The translations under genes were made by a program, and so were the position numbers. This document shows, piece after piece, positions 26,104 through 34,514 of a stretch of 64,000 nt of DNA. Each line of letters begins with the position of its first letter. The stretch's first letter is position 1. Origin of the DNA: Mycolicibacterium wolinskyi. Lineage in GTDB: Bacteria; Actinomycetota; Actinomycetes; Mycobacteriales; Mycobacteriaceae. The notes beneath the pieces are model-generated. The model saw nothing but the letters and a program-made list of their open reading frames with translations, made no database searches and had not been told where the DNA came from. The DNA lies in contig NZ_LQQA01000031.1 of the NCBI RefSeq assembly GCF_002101965.1, forward strand, positions 186,001-250,000, read 5' to 3'.

Positions 26104-26709
26104 TCAGGTGCCGCTTTCGTCCGGTGAAGTACGTGATCGGAGTCGGTCGATCACCGGTCGAGTAATGGCAGCGAAGGCCTGCGGATCGCCGTAGGCCCGC
26201 GCGGACAACATCGCGCCGTGGACGGCGGCCATCAGCGTCTCGGCTTCGGAATGGGCCTCATCGGTCAAGGTGATACTGCCCAGGCGCACGCCGCGCTCCA
26301 GTACAGATGTCAGCCAGGCCGACAAGGTCCGGAAATACGCCCGCAGCTCCAAGACAATCTCATCGGGCAGCATCGGAATCTGCGTGGCCAGCAATGCGCA
26401 TAGGCAGTAACTGGTTTCGGGATCGCCGATGCAGGACTCCCAATACCCGGCATAACTACGGAGCTGGTCGAGCGGATCCGGGACGTGCCGCTCGATCTCG
26501 GCGATACCCGCTTCGGCTTCCGCGCGGTACTGCCTCACCAGCGTCCGCACCAGATCGACCTTGGTTGGGAAGTGATGGTGGATGCTCGCCTTGCGGATGC
26601 CGACAACCGCGGCGATATCGGCGTAACTGAAGCCGTTGTAGCCGCCGGCGACGATGGACGCGCGTGCGCAACGGAGAATCGCTTCCGAAGTCGATGAGGC
26701 AGCAGCCAT
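26104..26709 (-). CDS. TetR-family regulator
   Basis: 201 residues with an N-terminal HTH (about 5-52: ASIVAGGYNGFSYADIAAVV, RKASIHHHFPTKVDLV) and a C-terminal domain like the TetR_C subgroup containing SYCLCALLATQIPMLPDE. A perfect 7-bp palindrome (26719-26736) lies 10 bp upstream of the ATG, overlapping a TAGTCT -10 element. The regulator therefore most likely represses itself and perhaps the downstream DUF308 gene. The -10 is so close to the ATG that the transcript may be leaderless. Confidence 0.85.
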   Translation of the reverse strand: MAAASSTSEAILRCARASIVAGGYNGFSYADIAAVVGIRKASIHHHFPTKVDLVRTLVRQYRAEAEAGIAEIERHVPDPLDQLRSYAGYWESCIGDPETSYCLCALLATQIPMLPDEIVLELRAYFRTLSAWLTSVLERGVRLGSITLTDEAHSEAETLMAAVHGAMLSARAYGDPQAFAAITRPVIDRLRSRTSPDESGT

Positions 26710-26718
26710 ACCCTGAGA

Positions 26719-26736
26719 CTACCTATTGGTAGGTAG
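26719..26736. promoter_or_regulatory. TetR operator overlapping promoter
   Basis: The perfect inverted repeat CTACCTA-TTGG-TAGGTAG has 7-bp half sites and a 4-bp spacer. It overlaps a TAGTCT -10 box on the minus strand (26716-26721), directly in front of the TetR gene starting at 26709. Confidence 0.7.
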
Positions 26737-26886
26737 GCGTGCAAATGGTGACATCTTGTCGTGACCGAAGCCGACTTCTGCCACGCATATCAATCGTTTA
26801 ATAGCCTGTCTTTCAGCGGATTACGAGCGATCACTCGGGTCGGTGACAGAAAACGCCGAGCAGTCCGAGTTGACGATACGTCGATT

Positions 26887-26909
26887 TATACTTGACACTA
26901 TGTCGAGTA
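26887..26909 (+). promoter_or_regulatory. Promoter and 21-bp operator before the SDR gene
   Basis: A TATACT -10 element (26887-26892) overlaps an imperfect palindrome at 26889-26909: TACTTGACA and TGTCGAGTA around CTA, 8 of 9 positions matching. The expected transcription start falls inside the palindrome, as for a repressor site. The natural candidate ligand is the TetR encoded two genes on (27816-28442). Confidence 0.6.
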
Positions 26910-26945
26910 GTTCGAAACAAATTTCTCGATCGGCGGGGAGGCGCA

Positions 26946-27797
26946 GTGCGAACCATCTTCATCACCGGAGTGAGTACCGGCTTGGGGCGCGCCTTCGCGA
27001 CAGCCGCCCTGCAATCCGGTGACCGGGTGGTCGGCACTCTGCGAAAACCGGCCGAGGTCGCGGCTTTCGAGGCACTGGCGCCGGGACGCGCACATGCCCG
27101 CTTACTGGACGTGACGGACGATGCGGCGGTGTTCCGCACAGTGGCCGACATCGAATCGGAGATCGGCCCCATCGATGTCGTCATCGCCAATGCGGGGTAT
27201 GGCCTGGAGGGCATCTTCGAGGAGACGCCTCTGTCGGCGGTCCGCGCCCAGTTCGCCACCAACGTGTTCGGAGTCGCCGCGACGTTGCAGGCGGCACTCC
27301 CCTACATGCGGCGACGCCGCGCCGGCCACCTGATGGCAGTCACCTCCATGGGTGGCCTGATGGCGGTCCCCGGGATGTCTGCGTACTGCGCAAGCAAGTT
27401 CGCGGTGGAAGGTCTGCTGGAGAGTTTGCGCAAGGAGGTCGCGGGATTCGGCATTCACGTCACCGCGATCGAGCCGGGTTCCTTCCGCACCGATTGGGCC
27501 GGCCGCTCGATGACGCGCGCCGAACGTTCCATCGCCGACTACGACGCGTTGTTCGATCCGATCCGAACTGCCCGCGTCAACGCGAGCGGTAACCAGTTGG
27601 GCAACCCGGCGAAAGCCGCTCAGGCGGTGCTGTCGATCCTTGATACCGACAAACCACCCGCACACCTGGTGTTGGGCTCCGACGCTCTCCGATTGATCGC
27701 CGCTGCCCGCAGCGCGGTGGCCGACGACATCCGGCGGTGGGAGAGCCTTTCCCGCAGCACCGATTTCGCCGACGGAGCGCAGCTTGCATCCGACTAG
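26946..27797 (+). CDS. Short-chain dehydrogenase/reductase
   Basis: 283 residues from GTG 26946 with a GGGGAGGCGCA ribosome binding site; the upstream in-frame ATG at 26892 lies inside the operator and is rejected. TGVSTGLGRAF is the NAD(P) motif, NAGYG the structural motif, and Ser (VTSMGG) with YCASK supplies the catalytic Ser-Tyr-Lys set. The substrate is unknown. The TetR gene starts 18 bp downstream of its stop, so a self-regulated SDR-TetR operon is likely. Confidence 0.88.
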   Translation: MRTIFITGVSTGLGRAFATAALQSGDRVVGTLRKPAEVAAFEALAPGRAHARLLDVTDDAAVFRTVADIESEIGPIDVVIANAGYGLEGIFEETPLSAVRAQFATNVFGVAATLQAALPYMRRRRAGHLMAVTSMGGLMAVPGMSAYCASKFAVEGLLESLRKEVAGFGIHVTAIEPGSFRTDWAGRSMTRAERSIADYDALFDPIRTARVNASGNQLGNPAKAAQAVLSILDTDKPPAHLVLGSDALRLIAAARSAVADDIRRWESLSRSTDFADGAQLASD

Positions 27798-27815
27798 CAC
27801 CTGCGAGAGCCAGAC

Positions 27816-28442
27816 GTGGTGGCGATGAGCAAGTCGTGGCCTTCCCGCCGGGGAACACCACCCACGGTGCGCAAGGGGGACCTCCGCGAGCAGCAGATAC
27901 TCGATGCTGCCGAAACCCTGCTCACGACCCGCGGCTACGTACACATGACGGTCGGCGACATCGCGGAGGCGGCCGGTATAACCCGCAGCACGTTGTACTT
28001 CTATTTCGCCTCCAAGCAGGACATCTTGATCGCCCTGGTGGCTCGGACCGTCTCTGCGCTGCAACAGGATTCAGTGTCAGCACTCAGCCGCGCCGCGCCC
28101 ATCCACGAGGTGATCGAGGCCGCGCTGGAACATACTGCCCGACAGTGGCGCGAGCACGGTGTGGTGATGCGCGCGGCTGTCGACTTCGCGTCCACCATCC
28201 CCGAGGTGGACCGCTTGTGGACCGACACCGCGTATGCGATCTCGGAAGCTGTTACCGCACTGCTGGTCCGAGGTGGGGTACCGCTCGGTGACGGGCCCGA
28301 CGATGCTCGTGCGCTGGCACGCGTGCTGTGTTGGATGGTCGAACGCAGCTTCTACCAGGCCTCCAGGATCTCGGCGCATGAACTGGACCGGACCAGAAAA
28401 TCCTGTCAGTCGGCGTGGCTGCGATTCGTGACTCCTGCCTGA
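27816..28442 (+). CDS. TetR-family regulator (EthR-like)
   Basis: 208 residues; ATG 27816 or 27825. The HTH spans about 25-72 (QILDAAETLLTTRGYVHMTV, GITRSTLYFYFASKQDIL). The STLYFYFASK recognition region and the C-terminal part with TARQWREHGVVMRAAVDFAS resemble EthR-type regulators with a hydrophobic ligand tunnel. It is cotranscribed with the SDR gene and probably binds the 26889-26909 palindrome. It is not EthR itself: the neighbour is an SDR, not the EthA monooxygenase. Confidence 0.85.
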   Translation: MVAMSKSWPSRRGTPPTVRKGDLREQQILDAAETLLTTRGYVHMTVGDIAEAAGITRSTLYFYFASKQDILIALVARTVSALQQDSVSALSRAAPIHEVIEAALEHTARQWREHGVVMRAAVDFASTIPEVDRLWTDTAYAISEAVTALLVRGGVPLGDGPDDARALARVLCWMVERSFYQASRISAHELDRTRKSCQSAWLRFVTPA

Positions 28443-28503
28443 CGCCAGAAACAGTAGGAGGCGGTCGTCGCGCCGAGCCTGGCGGTAGCGCAGCGGCGCA
28501 CAT

Positions 28504-29349
28504 CTAGTCCCGCCGGCGCAGCCCACCCAACATCGCCACGATCACGCCGAACACCACCAACACGCCACCGGCCGCGAGCGTGAGATTGAGCCACTGGTGC
28601 AAGCTGCCGATGGCGTGGCCGACCATCGAGTCGGCGATCTGGCGGATGTCACCGCTGGTGTGATTGAGCGCATCGTTGATGTACCGACGCGCTGCCTCCA
28701 GCCCGGCCCACCCGGCCGCGCCGACGAGAAGTGCCGAAACACCCAACGCGGCAAGGGTTTTACCGCGCGAGCGGGCAGCGGCCAGCGTCAGCAGGGCAAA
28801 GACTCCGGTGAGGACGGCCGCCGCCACACTGACCCACGGCCCCCACACCGCCAGCAAGCGTAGTTTCCCCGGTTCCAGACCCGCCGGTGGCGATGCCGTG
28901 ATCGGCACCGTAAGCGTCTGCGGCACTTCGACATCGAAATTCGCCAAGGTCTGCTGAAACGACGTGTCAGACAGCATCGGGGCCAGATCGATCACCCAGC
29001 CGCCGTCCGCGTCGCGGGCCACCCGGTCGGTGAACATCCAGGTGTGGGCGATCTCGTTGGCCCTGGCGAACTGTCCGGGAAACGCCTCCCCCGCGGTGTA
29101 GGCGTTGGCCACCCCGCGCACCATGCCGGCGTTGACGTCGGCGCCGCGCTGCGCGGCGAGCGCGGTCACCTGCGTGGTGAGCTCACCCGCGACCGCCTGC
29201 TGAAGCTGTGGGTCTTTGGCGGCCGTGGCGGCGAACGCCGAGTAACCGTTTCGGTCGATGACGTTCTTCTGCGCCCATGCGCTCGGTACCGCGATCGCGA
29301 GCAGAGCCGTTGTCAGCACCCACAGGAACAGCGTCGTCACAAACCGCAC
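28504..29349 (-). CDS. Membrane protein of unknown function
   Basis: 281 residues. A signal-anchor or signal peptide (about 1-26, ending SAWAQ) is followed by a ~140-residue extracytoplasmic region and three membrane helices near 172-192, 200-220 and 258-276, with a basic tail GGLRRRD. No family recognised. It is the last gene of the minus-strand unit DinB-PAP2-ALDH-PPK2, 31 bp after ppk2. Confidence 0.7.
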   Translation of the reverse strand: MRFVTTLFLWVLTTALLAIAVPSAWAQKNVIDRNGYSAFAATAAKDPQLQQAVAGELTTQVTALAAQRGADVNAGMVRGVANAYTAGEAFPGQFARANEIAHTWMFTDRVARDADGGWVIDLAPMLSDTSFQQTLANFDVEVPQTLTVPITASPPAGLEPGKLRLLAVWGPWVSVAAAVLTGVFALLTLAAARSRGKTLAALGVSALLVGAAGWAGLEAARRYINDALNHTSGDIRQIADSMVGHAIGSLHQWLNLTLAAGGVLVVFGVIVAMLGGLRRRD

Positions 29350-29380
29350 GCCGTCCTCCTAGCCGGGACGGCACCGGAGA

Positions 29381-30238
29381 TCAATCCGACAGCGCACGCC
29401 CCACGATCAGTGGATCGGCATGGCCGACCACCTCATGGTCTTTGTTGTCGTAGTCGAACTTACCGAGCACGTAGCGCATGGCGTTGATACGGGCGCGTTT
29501 CTTGTCGTTGCTCTTCACCACAGTCCACGGCGCGATCTCGGTGTCGGTCCAGGCGAACATGTCTTCCTTGGCCGCGGTGTAGTCGTCCCATTTGTCCAGC
29601 GACGCAAGGTCGGTGGGCGACAGTTTCCACTGCCGCACGGGATCAACCTGGCGGATCGTGAAGCGTGTGCGCTGCTCGGACTGCGTCACCGAAAACCACA
29701 GCTTGGTGAGGCTGATGCCGTCGTTGACCAGCATCTGCTCGAACAGCGGGGCCTGGCGGATGAACTCGGCGTGCTGCTTGGGCGTGCAGTAGCCCATCAC
29801 GCGCTCGACACCGGCGCGGTTGTACCAGGACCGGTCGAACAACACGATCTCGCCGGCGGCGGGCAGATGGCCGACGTAGCGCTGGAAGTACCACTGAGTG
29901 CGTTCCTTCTCGGTGGGTTTCTCCAGCGCGACGACGCGCGCACCGCGCGGGTTGAGGTGCTCCATGAACCGCTTGATGGTGCCGCCCTTGCCCGCGGCGT
30001 CGCGGCCCTCGAACACGATGACGTGCCGGTGGCCGTTCGCCTGACTCCACTTCTGCAGCTTCAGCAACTCGATCTGGAGCAGTCGCTTCTGCTCCTCGTA
30101 GTCGTTGCGCTTCATCCGCTCGTCGTACGGATAGCCCTCACGCCAAGTGTCGACGACGTCGCCGCTCGGGAGAAGCAGCAGCTCAGGGTCGTCGTCATCG
30201 TCGTCGCGGACGGCGTAGCCAGTGGAGTCCAGAGTCAC
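29381..30238 (-). CDS. ppk2: Polyphosphate kinase 2, class I type
   Basis: 285 residues. Walker A is GRDAAGKGGTIKRF, the lid region HLNPRGARVVALEKPTEKER, and the Walker B area VLFDRSWYNRAGVERVMGYC; SWYNRAG is the class I signature. Class I PPK2 uses polyphosphate to phosphorylate nucleoside diphosphates, and the mycobacterial enzyme (Rv3232c and its M. smegmatis counterpart) has been reported to favour GTP formation. An acidic run DDDDDDPELL near the N-terminus is notable. It lies 66 bp after the ALDH gene. Confidence 0.92.
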   Translation of the reverse strand: MTLDSTGYAVRDDDDDDPELLLLPSGDVVDTWREGYPYDERMKRNDYEEQKRLLQIELLKLQKWSQANGHRHVIVFEGRDAAGKGGTIKRFMEHLNPRGARVVALEKPTEKERTQWYFQRYVGHLPAAGEIVLFDRSWYNRAGVERVMGYCTPKQHAEFIRQAPLFEQMLVNDGISLTKLWFSVTQSEQRTRFTIRQVDPVRQWKLSPTDLASLDKWDDYTAAKEDMFAWTDTEIAPWTVVKSNDKKRARINAMRYVLGKFDYDNKDHEVVGHADPLIVGRALSD

Positions 30239-30304
30239 CGGCCGAAGGTATCGGCCCCGGCAAAATCCAAGGTGACGCCGCAGTGAACGGCCGGTGGCGA
30301 ACCC

Positions 30305-31822
30305 CTACTTGGCCTTCCGCCGCGGCCGGGCCAATGCCATCTTGGTCATGAGCTTGTTCATCCGCGCCAACGCTTTGTGGGAGTTGTTGTAGTAGTTGCC
30401 GCCGGCACCGACATTGGTGCGTGGCACCACGACGGTCTCCTGCTTGCAGAACTTGCGCACACCGTCGATGCCGCCGAACCGCGCGCCGATGCCCGAGGTC
30501 TTCCAGCCGCCCATGGGTGCGGTGGTGCACATGAGGTTCGAGATCACGTCGTTGACGTTGACCGCACCGCAATCGAGTTGCAAGGCAACGGCTTTCGCCC
30601 GATCGACGTCCTTCGAGAACACCGACGCGCTCAAGCCGTATTGGCTGTCGTTGGCCAGCCGCACGGCCTCCTCGACCGAGGACACCTTCATGATCGGCAA
30701 GGTCGGCCCGAACGTCTCTTCGGTCATGCAGGTCATCGAGTGGTCGACGTCGACGAGAACCGTGGGCGGATAGAAGCTGCCCGGGCCCTCGGGGCGCTTG
30801 CCGCCCGTCAACGCCTTGGCCCCAGCCGCGATCGCCTCCTTGACGTGCCGCTCGGTGATCGCCACCTGGTTCTCGTCGATCTGTGCGCCGAAGTCGTAGC
30901 CCTCGCCCGCACCCATCTTGAGGTTGTTCACGGCTTTCACGACAGCCGAGACGAATTGGTCGTACACGGGCTCGAGGACGTAGACCCGCTCGACCGACAC
31001 ACACGTCTGCCCGGCGTTGAACATCGCGCCCCACACCGCGGCGTTCGCGGCGAGCTCGACGTCGGCGTCCTCGAGCACGATCATCGGATCCTTGCCGCCG
31101 AGCTCGAGGCTGACGGGGGTGAGCCGGCGCGCGGCGCGCTCCATCACCTTGGCGCCGGTCGCGCAGGACCCGGTGAACTGGATGTAGTCCGAGTTGTCGA
31201 TGACGGCCTCGGAGACTTCACGGGCACCCTGCGCGAGCGCGAACACCTCTGGAGCGCCGGAATCCAACCAGCCGCGCAGCAGCACCTCGGCCGTCAGCGG
31301 GGTCCGCTCGGACGGCTTGAGCAGCACCGAGCACCCTGCCGCGAGCGCGCCGATGGCGTCCATCATCGCGTTGGCGACGGGGTAGTTCCACGGGGCGATG
31401 ATGCCGACGACCGCACGCGGACGGTAGTGCACGGCGATCTTCTTGATCGACAGGAACGGCAGCGGAGCGGGCCGGGTCTCCGGCTCCATCGCCTTCTCGA
31501 CGGTCTTGATGTAGTACGACAAGATCATCAGCAGCAGCGGGACCTCCTGGGCCGCGTCCACTGCCGACTTGCCGGTCTCGGCGATCAGCAGTTTCTCGAT
31601 CTCGTCGCGGTGATCGCCGAGCCACACGGCGTAGCGGGCCAGCACCTTGGCCCGGCCCTTCGCGCCGCGGGCCTCCCATTCCTTCTGCGCCGTGCGCAGA
31701 CCTGCCGCGATCCGCGGCACGTCGGCGGGATCGGTCCAACGCACCTGGCCGGCGACGGCGCCGGTCGCAGGGTTGTGAATAGTGCCGGTCTCCGGCAGTT
31801 CAACTTCAGGCGTCGCTGTCAT
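30305..31822 (-). CDS. Aldehyde dehydrogenase, succinate-semialdehyde type
   Basis: 505 residues. The motifs are VVGIIAPWNYPVANAMMDAI, VSLELGGKDPMIVL (Glu) and NAGQTCVSVERVYV (catalytic Cys). The cofactor region and the extended C-terminus GGNYYNNSHKALARMNKLMT match the group annotated as NADP succinate-semialdehyde dehydrogenase in mycobacteria. The substrate is inferred from annotation habit, not from residues. The PAP2 stop lies only 4 bp upstream. Confidence 0.85.
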   Translation of the reverse strand: MTATPEVELPETGTIHNPATGAVAGQVRWTDPADVPRIAAGLRTAQKEWEARGAKGRAKVLARYAVWLGDHRDEIEKLLIAETGKSAVDAAQEVPLLLMILSYYIKTVEKAMEPETRPAPLPFLSIKKIAVHYRPRAVVGIIAPWNYPVANAMMDAIGALAAGCSVLLKPSERTPLTAEVLLRGWLDSGAPEVFALAQGAREVSEAVIDNSDYIQFTGSCATGAKVMERAARRLTPVSLELGGKDPMIVLEDADVELAANAAVWGAMFNAGQTCVSVERVYVLEPVYDQFVSAVVKAVNNLKMGAGEGYDFGAQIDENQVAITERHVKEAIAAGAKALTGGKRPEGPGSFYPPTVLVDVDHSMTCMTEETFGPTLPIMKVSSVEEAVRLANDSQYGLSASVFSKDVDRAKAVALQLDCGAVNVNDVISNLMCTTAPMGGWKTSGIGARFGGIDGVRKFCKQETVVVPRTNVGAGGNYYNNSHKALARMNKLMTKMALARPRRKAK

Positions 31823-31826
31823 GGGC

Positions 31827-32408
31827 CTATGTTAACCACCGTTTGTGACCCACGTCGCACCGGGGTTGACACCTGTCAAATGTGGGACGAGTCAGGACGT
31901 ACGCCACACACACCACCGACGTCGCCAGCAGCGCCGCGCCGACCGTGTCGGTGAAGTAGTGGTGGGTGATCGCCTGCCCGAACATGCCCAGGACGCTGAT
32001 GGTGACCGCCACGACGACGGCCCATGCGGCGAAGCCCGCCGCGATCAACACCATCCCCATCACCACGACGACGAAAGTCGCGTGGCCGCTGGGATAGGCC
32101 AGCGCACCGCCCTTTTCCCGGCCGAAGAGGTGTTTGCACAGCCGCGCGACGGCAATTGCGAGTGGCGGGCTCACCGCCATCGCGGCGGCCAGCCACCACT
32201 GTCTGCGCCACAGCACCACAACGATCGCGACCAGAAGCACCGGTGTCAGCCATCGCCAGTCGGTGAACAACAGGAACATCCGGCGATATGGACCCAGCTC
32301 GCGGCCGAGCGCTTGAAACCAACTGTCGACGGGGGTCGGCCCGTGGCGTACCGCCAAGCCGAGCACCAACATGGCGGCCATCGCGACCGGTGGCCACCAG
32401 CGCGTCAT
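31827..32408 (-). CDS. PAP2-family membrane phosphatase
   Basis: 193 residues with about five membrane helices. The three PAP2 motifs are visible: KHLFGREKGG, then PSGH in AYPSGHATF, then THHYFTD with the catalytic His. Members dephosphorylate lipid phosphates such as phosphatidic acid or polyprenyl pyrophosphate. The start overlaps the DinB gene stop by 4 nt, and the stop is 4 bp before the ALDH gene, so it is translationally coupled within the operon. Confidence 0.85.
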   Translation of the reverse strand: MTRWWPPVAMAAMLVLGLAVRHGPTPVDSWFQALGRELGPYRRMFLLFTDWRWLTPVLLVAIVVVLWRRQWWLAAAMAVSPPLAIAVARLCKHLFGREKGGALAYPSGHATFVVVVMGMVLIAAGFAAWAVVVAVTISVLGMFGQAITHHYFTDTVGAALLATSVVCVAYVLTRPTFDRCQPRCDVGHKRWLT

Positions 32409-32926
32409 TTCCCGATGATTCCTCGCAGGTAGGCCGCCTGGCCGAGATGCTGTGCGCAGTCGTCGACGATGCTGACCAGCCGCGCGCTCGCTGTCACGGG
32501 CGGGTCCCAGTTGGTGTCGACGACTCGCGCCAACTCGTCCGCCGTGACCGTGGCGATGTACTCGAGCGTGACCTTGTGGACCGCTCGGTAGTAACCCGCG
32601 AGCAGGTCAGCGGGCGCCTGCACCTTGGCGACGTCGTCGGGCCGGTGGCCGTATCCGATGTCGTTGCGCGGCAAGTCGAGGCCGAACCGGTCCACCCAGC
32701 CATCGCGGGTCCACACCTGCTCGACACCCGCGATGTCGCACAGCTGCAGGTCCTGACACCGCGCGCTGTGCCAGATCAACCAGGCGATGCTGTTGGCCTG
32801 CGGAGTCGGCCGATAACTGGAGACTTCCTCGGTCAGGCCCTCGGTGAGGTCGTCGACATGCTCGATCAGCCGGGTGAACGCGTCACGCAACAGTTCCCGG
32901 ACGGCTTCGGAATCGGCGGCGGTCAT
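32405..32926 (-). CDS. DinB-superfamily protein, mycothiol S-transferase type
   Basis: 173 residues from the ATG giving MTAADSEAVRELLRDAF; the longer open frame runs into the kinase promoter. The DinB fold metal site is visible as IAWLIWHSARCQDLQ (first His) and CAQHLGQAAYLRG (last His), typical of the DUF664/DinB_2 group. M. smegmatis and M. tuberculosis (Rv0443) members were shown to transfer mycothiol to electrophiles. First gene of the DinB-PAP2-ALDH-PPK2-membrane protein unit and divergent (55 bp) from the kinase gene. Confidence 0.85.
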   Translation of the reverse strand: MTAADSEAVRELLRDAFTRLIEHVDDLTEGLTEEVSSYRPTPQANSIAWLIWHSARCQDLQLCDIAGVEQVWTRDGWVDRFGLDLPRNDIGYGHRPDDVAKVQAPADLLAGYYRAVHKVTLEYIATVTADELARVVDTNWDPPVTASARLVSIVDDCAQHLGQAAYLRGIIGK

Positions 32927-32981
32927 GATCCCGACGCTACTCGCGGTGGAAAGGTCGCCGGTCACCGCTACTATCACGGCC

Positions 32982-34514
32982 ATGCCGCTGAACACCGGTG
33001 ACGTGTTCGCCGGGTACACGATTCAACGTTTGCTCGGCTCCGGCGGCATGGGCGAGGTCTACCTGGCGCAGCATCCGCGGCTGCCCCGTCAGGACGCGCT
33101 GAAGATCCTGCCGATCTCGCTGACCGGCGACACGCAGTACCGGCAGCGGTTCAATCGGGAAGCCGACATCGCCGCCCTGTTGTGGCATCCCCATATCGTC
33201 GGTCTGCATGATCGCGGCGAGAGCGACGGCCAGCTGTGGATCGCCATGGATTACGTCGACGGCACCGACGCGTCCCGGTTCGTCCGCGAACACCATCCGA
33301 AGGGCATGCCGCTGGCCGATGCGATCGAGATCGTCACGGCGATCGCCGACGCGCTCGATTACGCGCACACCCGCAACCTGCTGCACCGGGATGTCAAGCC
33401 GGCCAACATATTGCTGACCGGATCCGGAGATGTTGCCGATCCGGCTCCCCGGGTGCGCACGAAACGGCGAATCCTCCTCGCGGACTTCGGCGTTGCGCGC
33501 CGTGTCGACGACATCAGCGGGCTGACCGCCACGAACATGGCCGTCGGTTCGATGGCCTATTCCGCGCCCGAACAGCTGCTGGGACAGGACATGGACGGAC
33601 GGGCCGATCAATATGCTCTGGCCGCCAGCGCATTTCATCTGCTCACCGGGCGCTCACCGTTCCATCACTCGAATGCGGCCGTCGTCATCAGCAAGCATCT
33701 CAGCGAACCGCCACCGCGCCTGAGCGCATCTCGTCCCGAACTCGCCCATCTCGACGACGTGATGGCCAAAGGTCTCGCCAAGGACCCCGCCGCGCGCTAC
33801 GCCCAGTGCAGTGATTTCGCCAATGCACTCGGGAGCGCGGCCCCCAAGCCCGCGCCGCGTCCGCCCACCGTGACCCGGCCGGTCGTATCGCCACCACCGC
33901 CGCCAAAACCTGCGCCGCAACCGCAACCGCCCGCACTGCACATCAGCAGCCCGTCGATCAGCACGCCGCCCCCGCCGGCGGCCTGGTCGTTCACACCACC
34001 CGTATTGCAACCCCGTCCACGCCAGAAGCGCAGTGCCGCACGCGTTCTTGTTCCCGCCACGCTCGCGGTGCTGCTGGTGTGTGCGATCGGTTTCGCGGCA
34101 ACCCAGTTCATGCGCAGCGCTCCGACGACGAGCACTACCCCGCAATGGCAGCCCTACGTCGACGCGGCGAAGACTCTCGCGGTTGATCTCGTCACCGTGA
34201 ATGCCGACACCGTCGATGCCGACATCGAGCGGGTGATCGACGCGACGACCGGCGAATTCCAGGACCGGCTGCGCAGTGGTTCGGCGAAGATGAAGCAGGG
34301 CACGGTCGACGAGGGCAAGGAGACCGAGGCCGACGTGACCGGCGCCGGTGTCGAGTCGTTCACCTCCGATGAGGCCGTGGTGTTGGTCAGTGTCACCACG
34401 AAAACTACGTACAACACCAACGCCCCGCGGGAGGACGCGGTTCAGCGGCTCGCGATCACCATGGTCAAGGTCGGTGACGAGTACAAGGCCTCGAAGATGG
34501 AGTTCGTGGACTGA
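32982..34514 (+). CDS. Ser/Thr protein kinase with Mce-associated-like extracytoplasmic domain
   Basis: 510 residues from ATG 32982. The kinase domain has GSGGMGEVY (19-27), the ATP-binding Lys41, HRDVKPANIL (catalytic Asp137), DFG at 168-170 and SAPEQLL. A long Pro-rich linker (about 288-345) leads to one membrane helix (about 354-377). The outer 125 residues run from AAKTLAVDLVTVNADTVDAD through GVESFTSDEAVVLVSVTTKT, the pattern of Mce-associated proteins. The next gene codes for a free protein of the same type, overlapping by 1 nt (TGATG). A sensor kinase whose ear resembles its neighbour is a reasonable reading. Substrates are unknown. Confidence 0.9.
   Translation: MPLNTGDVFAGYTIQRLLGSGGMGEVYLAQHPRLPRQDALKILPISLTGDTQYRQRFNREADIAALLWHPHIVGLHDRGESDGQLWIAMDYVDGTDASRFVREHHPKGMPLADAIEIVTAIADALDYAHTRNLLHRDVKPANILLTGSGDVADPAPRVRTKRRILLADFGVARRVDDISGLTATNMAVGSMAYSAPEQLLGQDMDGRADQYALAASAFHLLTGRSPFHHSNAAVVISKHLSEPPPRLSASRPELAHLDDVMAKGLAKDPAARYAQCSDFANALGSAAPKPAPRPPTVTRPVVSPPPPPKPAPQPQPPALHISSPSISTPPPPAAWSFTPPVLQPRPRQKRSAARVLVPATLAVLLVCAIGFAATQFMRSAPTTSTTPQWQPYVDAAKTLAVDLVTVNADTVDADIERVIDATTGEFQDRLRSGSAKMKQGTVDEGKETEADVTGAGVESFTSDEAVVLVSVTTKTTYNTNAPREDAVQRLAITMVKVGDEYKASKMEFVD

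Noticed and set aside
27816..28442. Assignment as EthR with an EthA partner
   Set aside because: The neighbouring gene is a short-chain dehydrogenase, not a Baeyer-Villiger monooxygenase; only the family resemblance is kept.
33845..34020. Proline-codon repeats that look like a short tandem repeat or CRISPR-like array
   Set aside because: The CCGCCA/CCGCAA runs are in frame and encode the Pro-rich linker of the kinase; there are no equal repeats with spacers.
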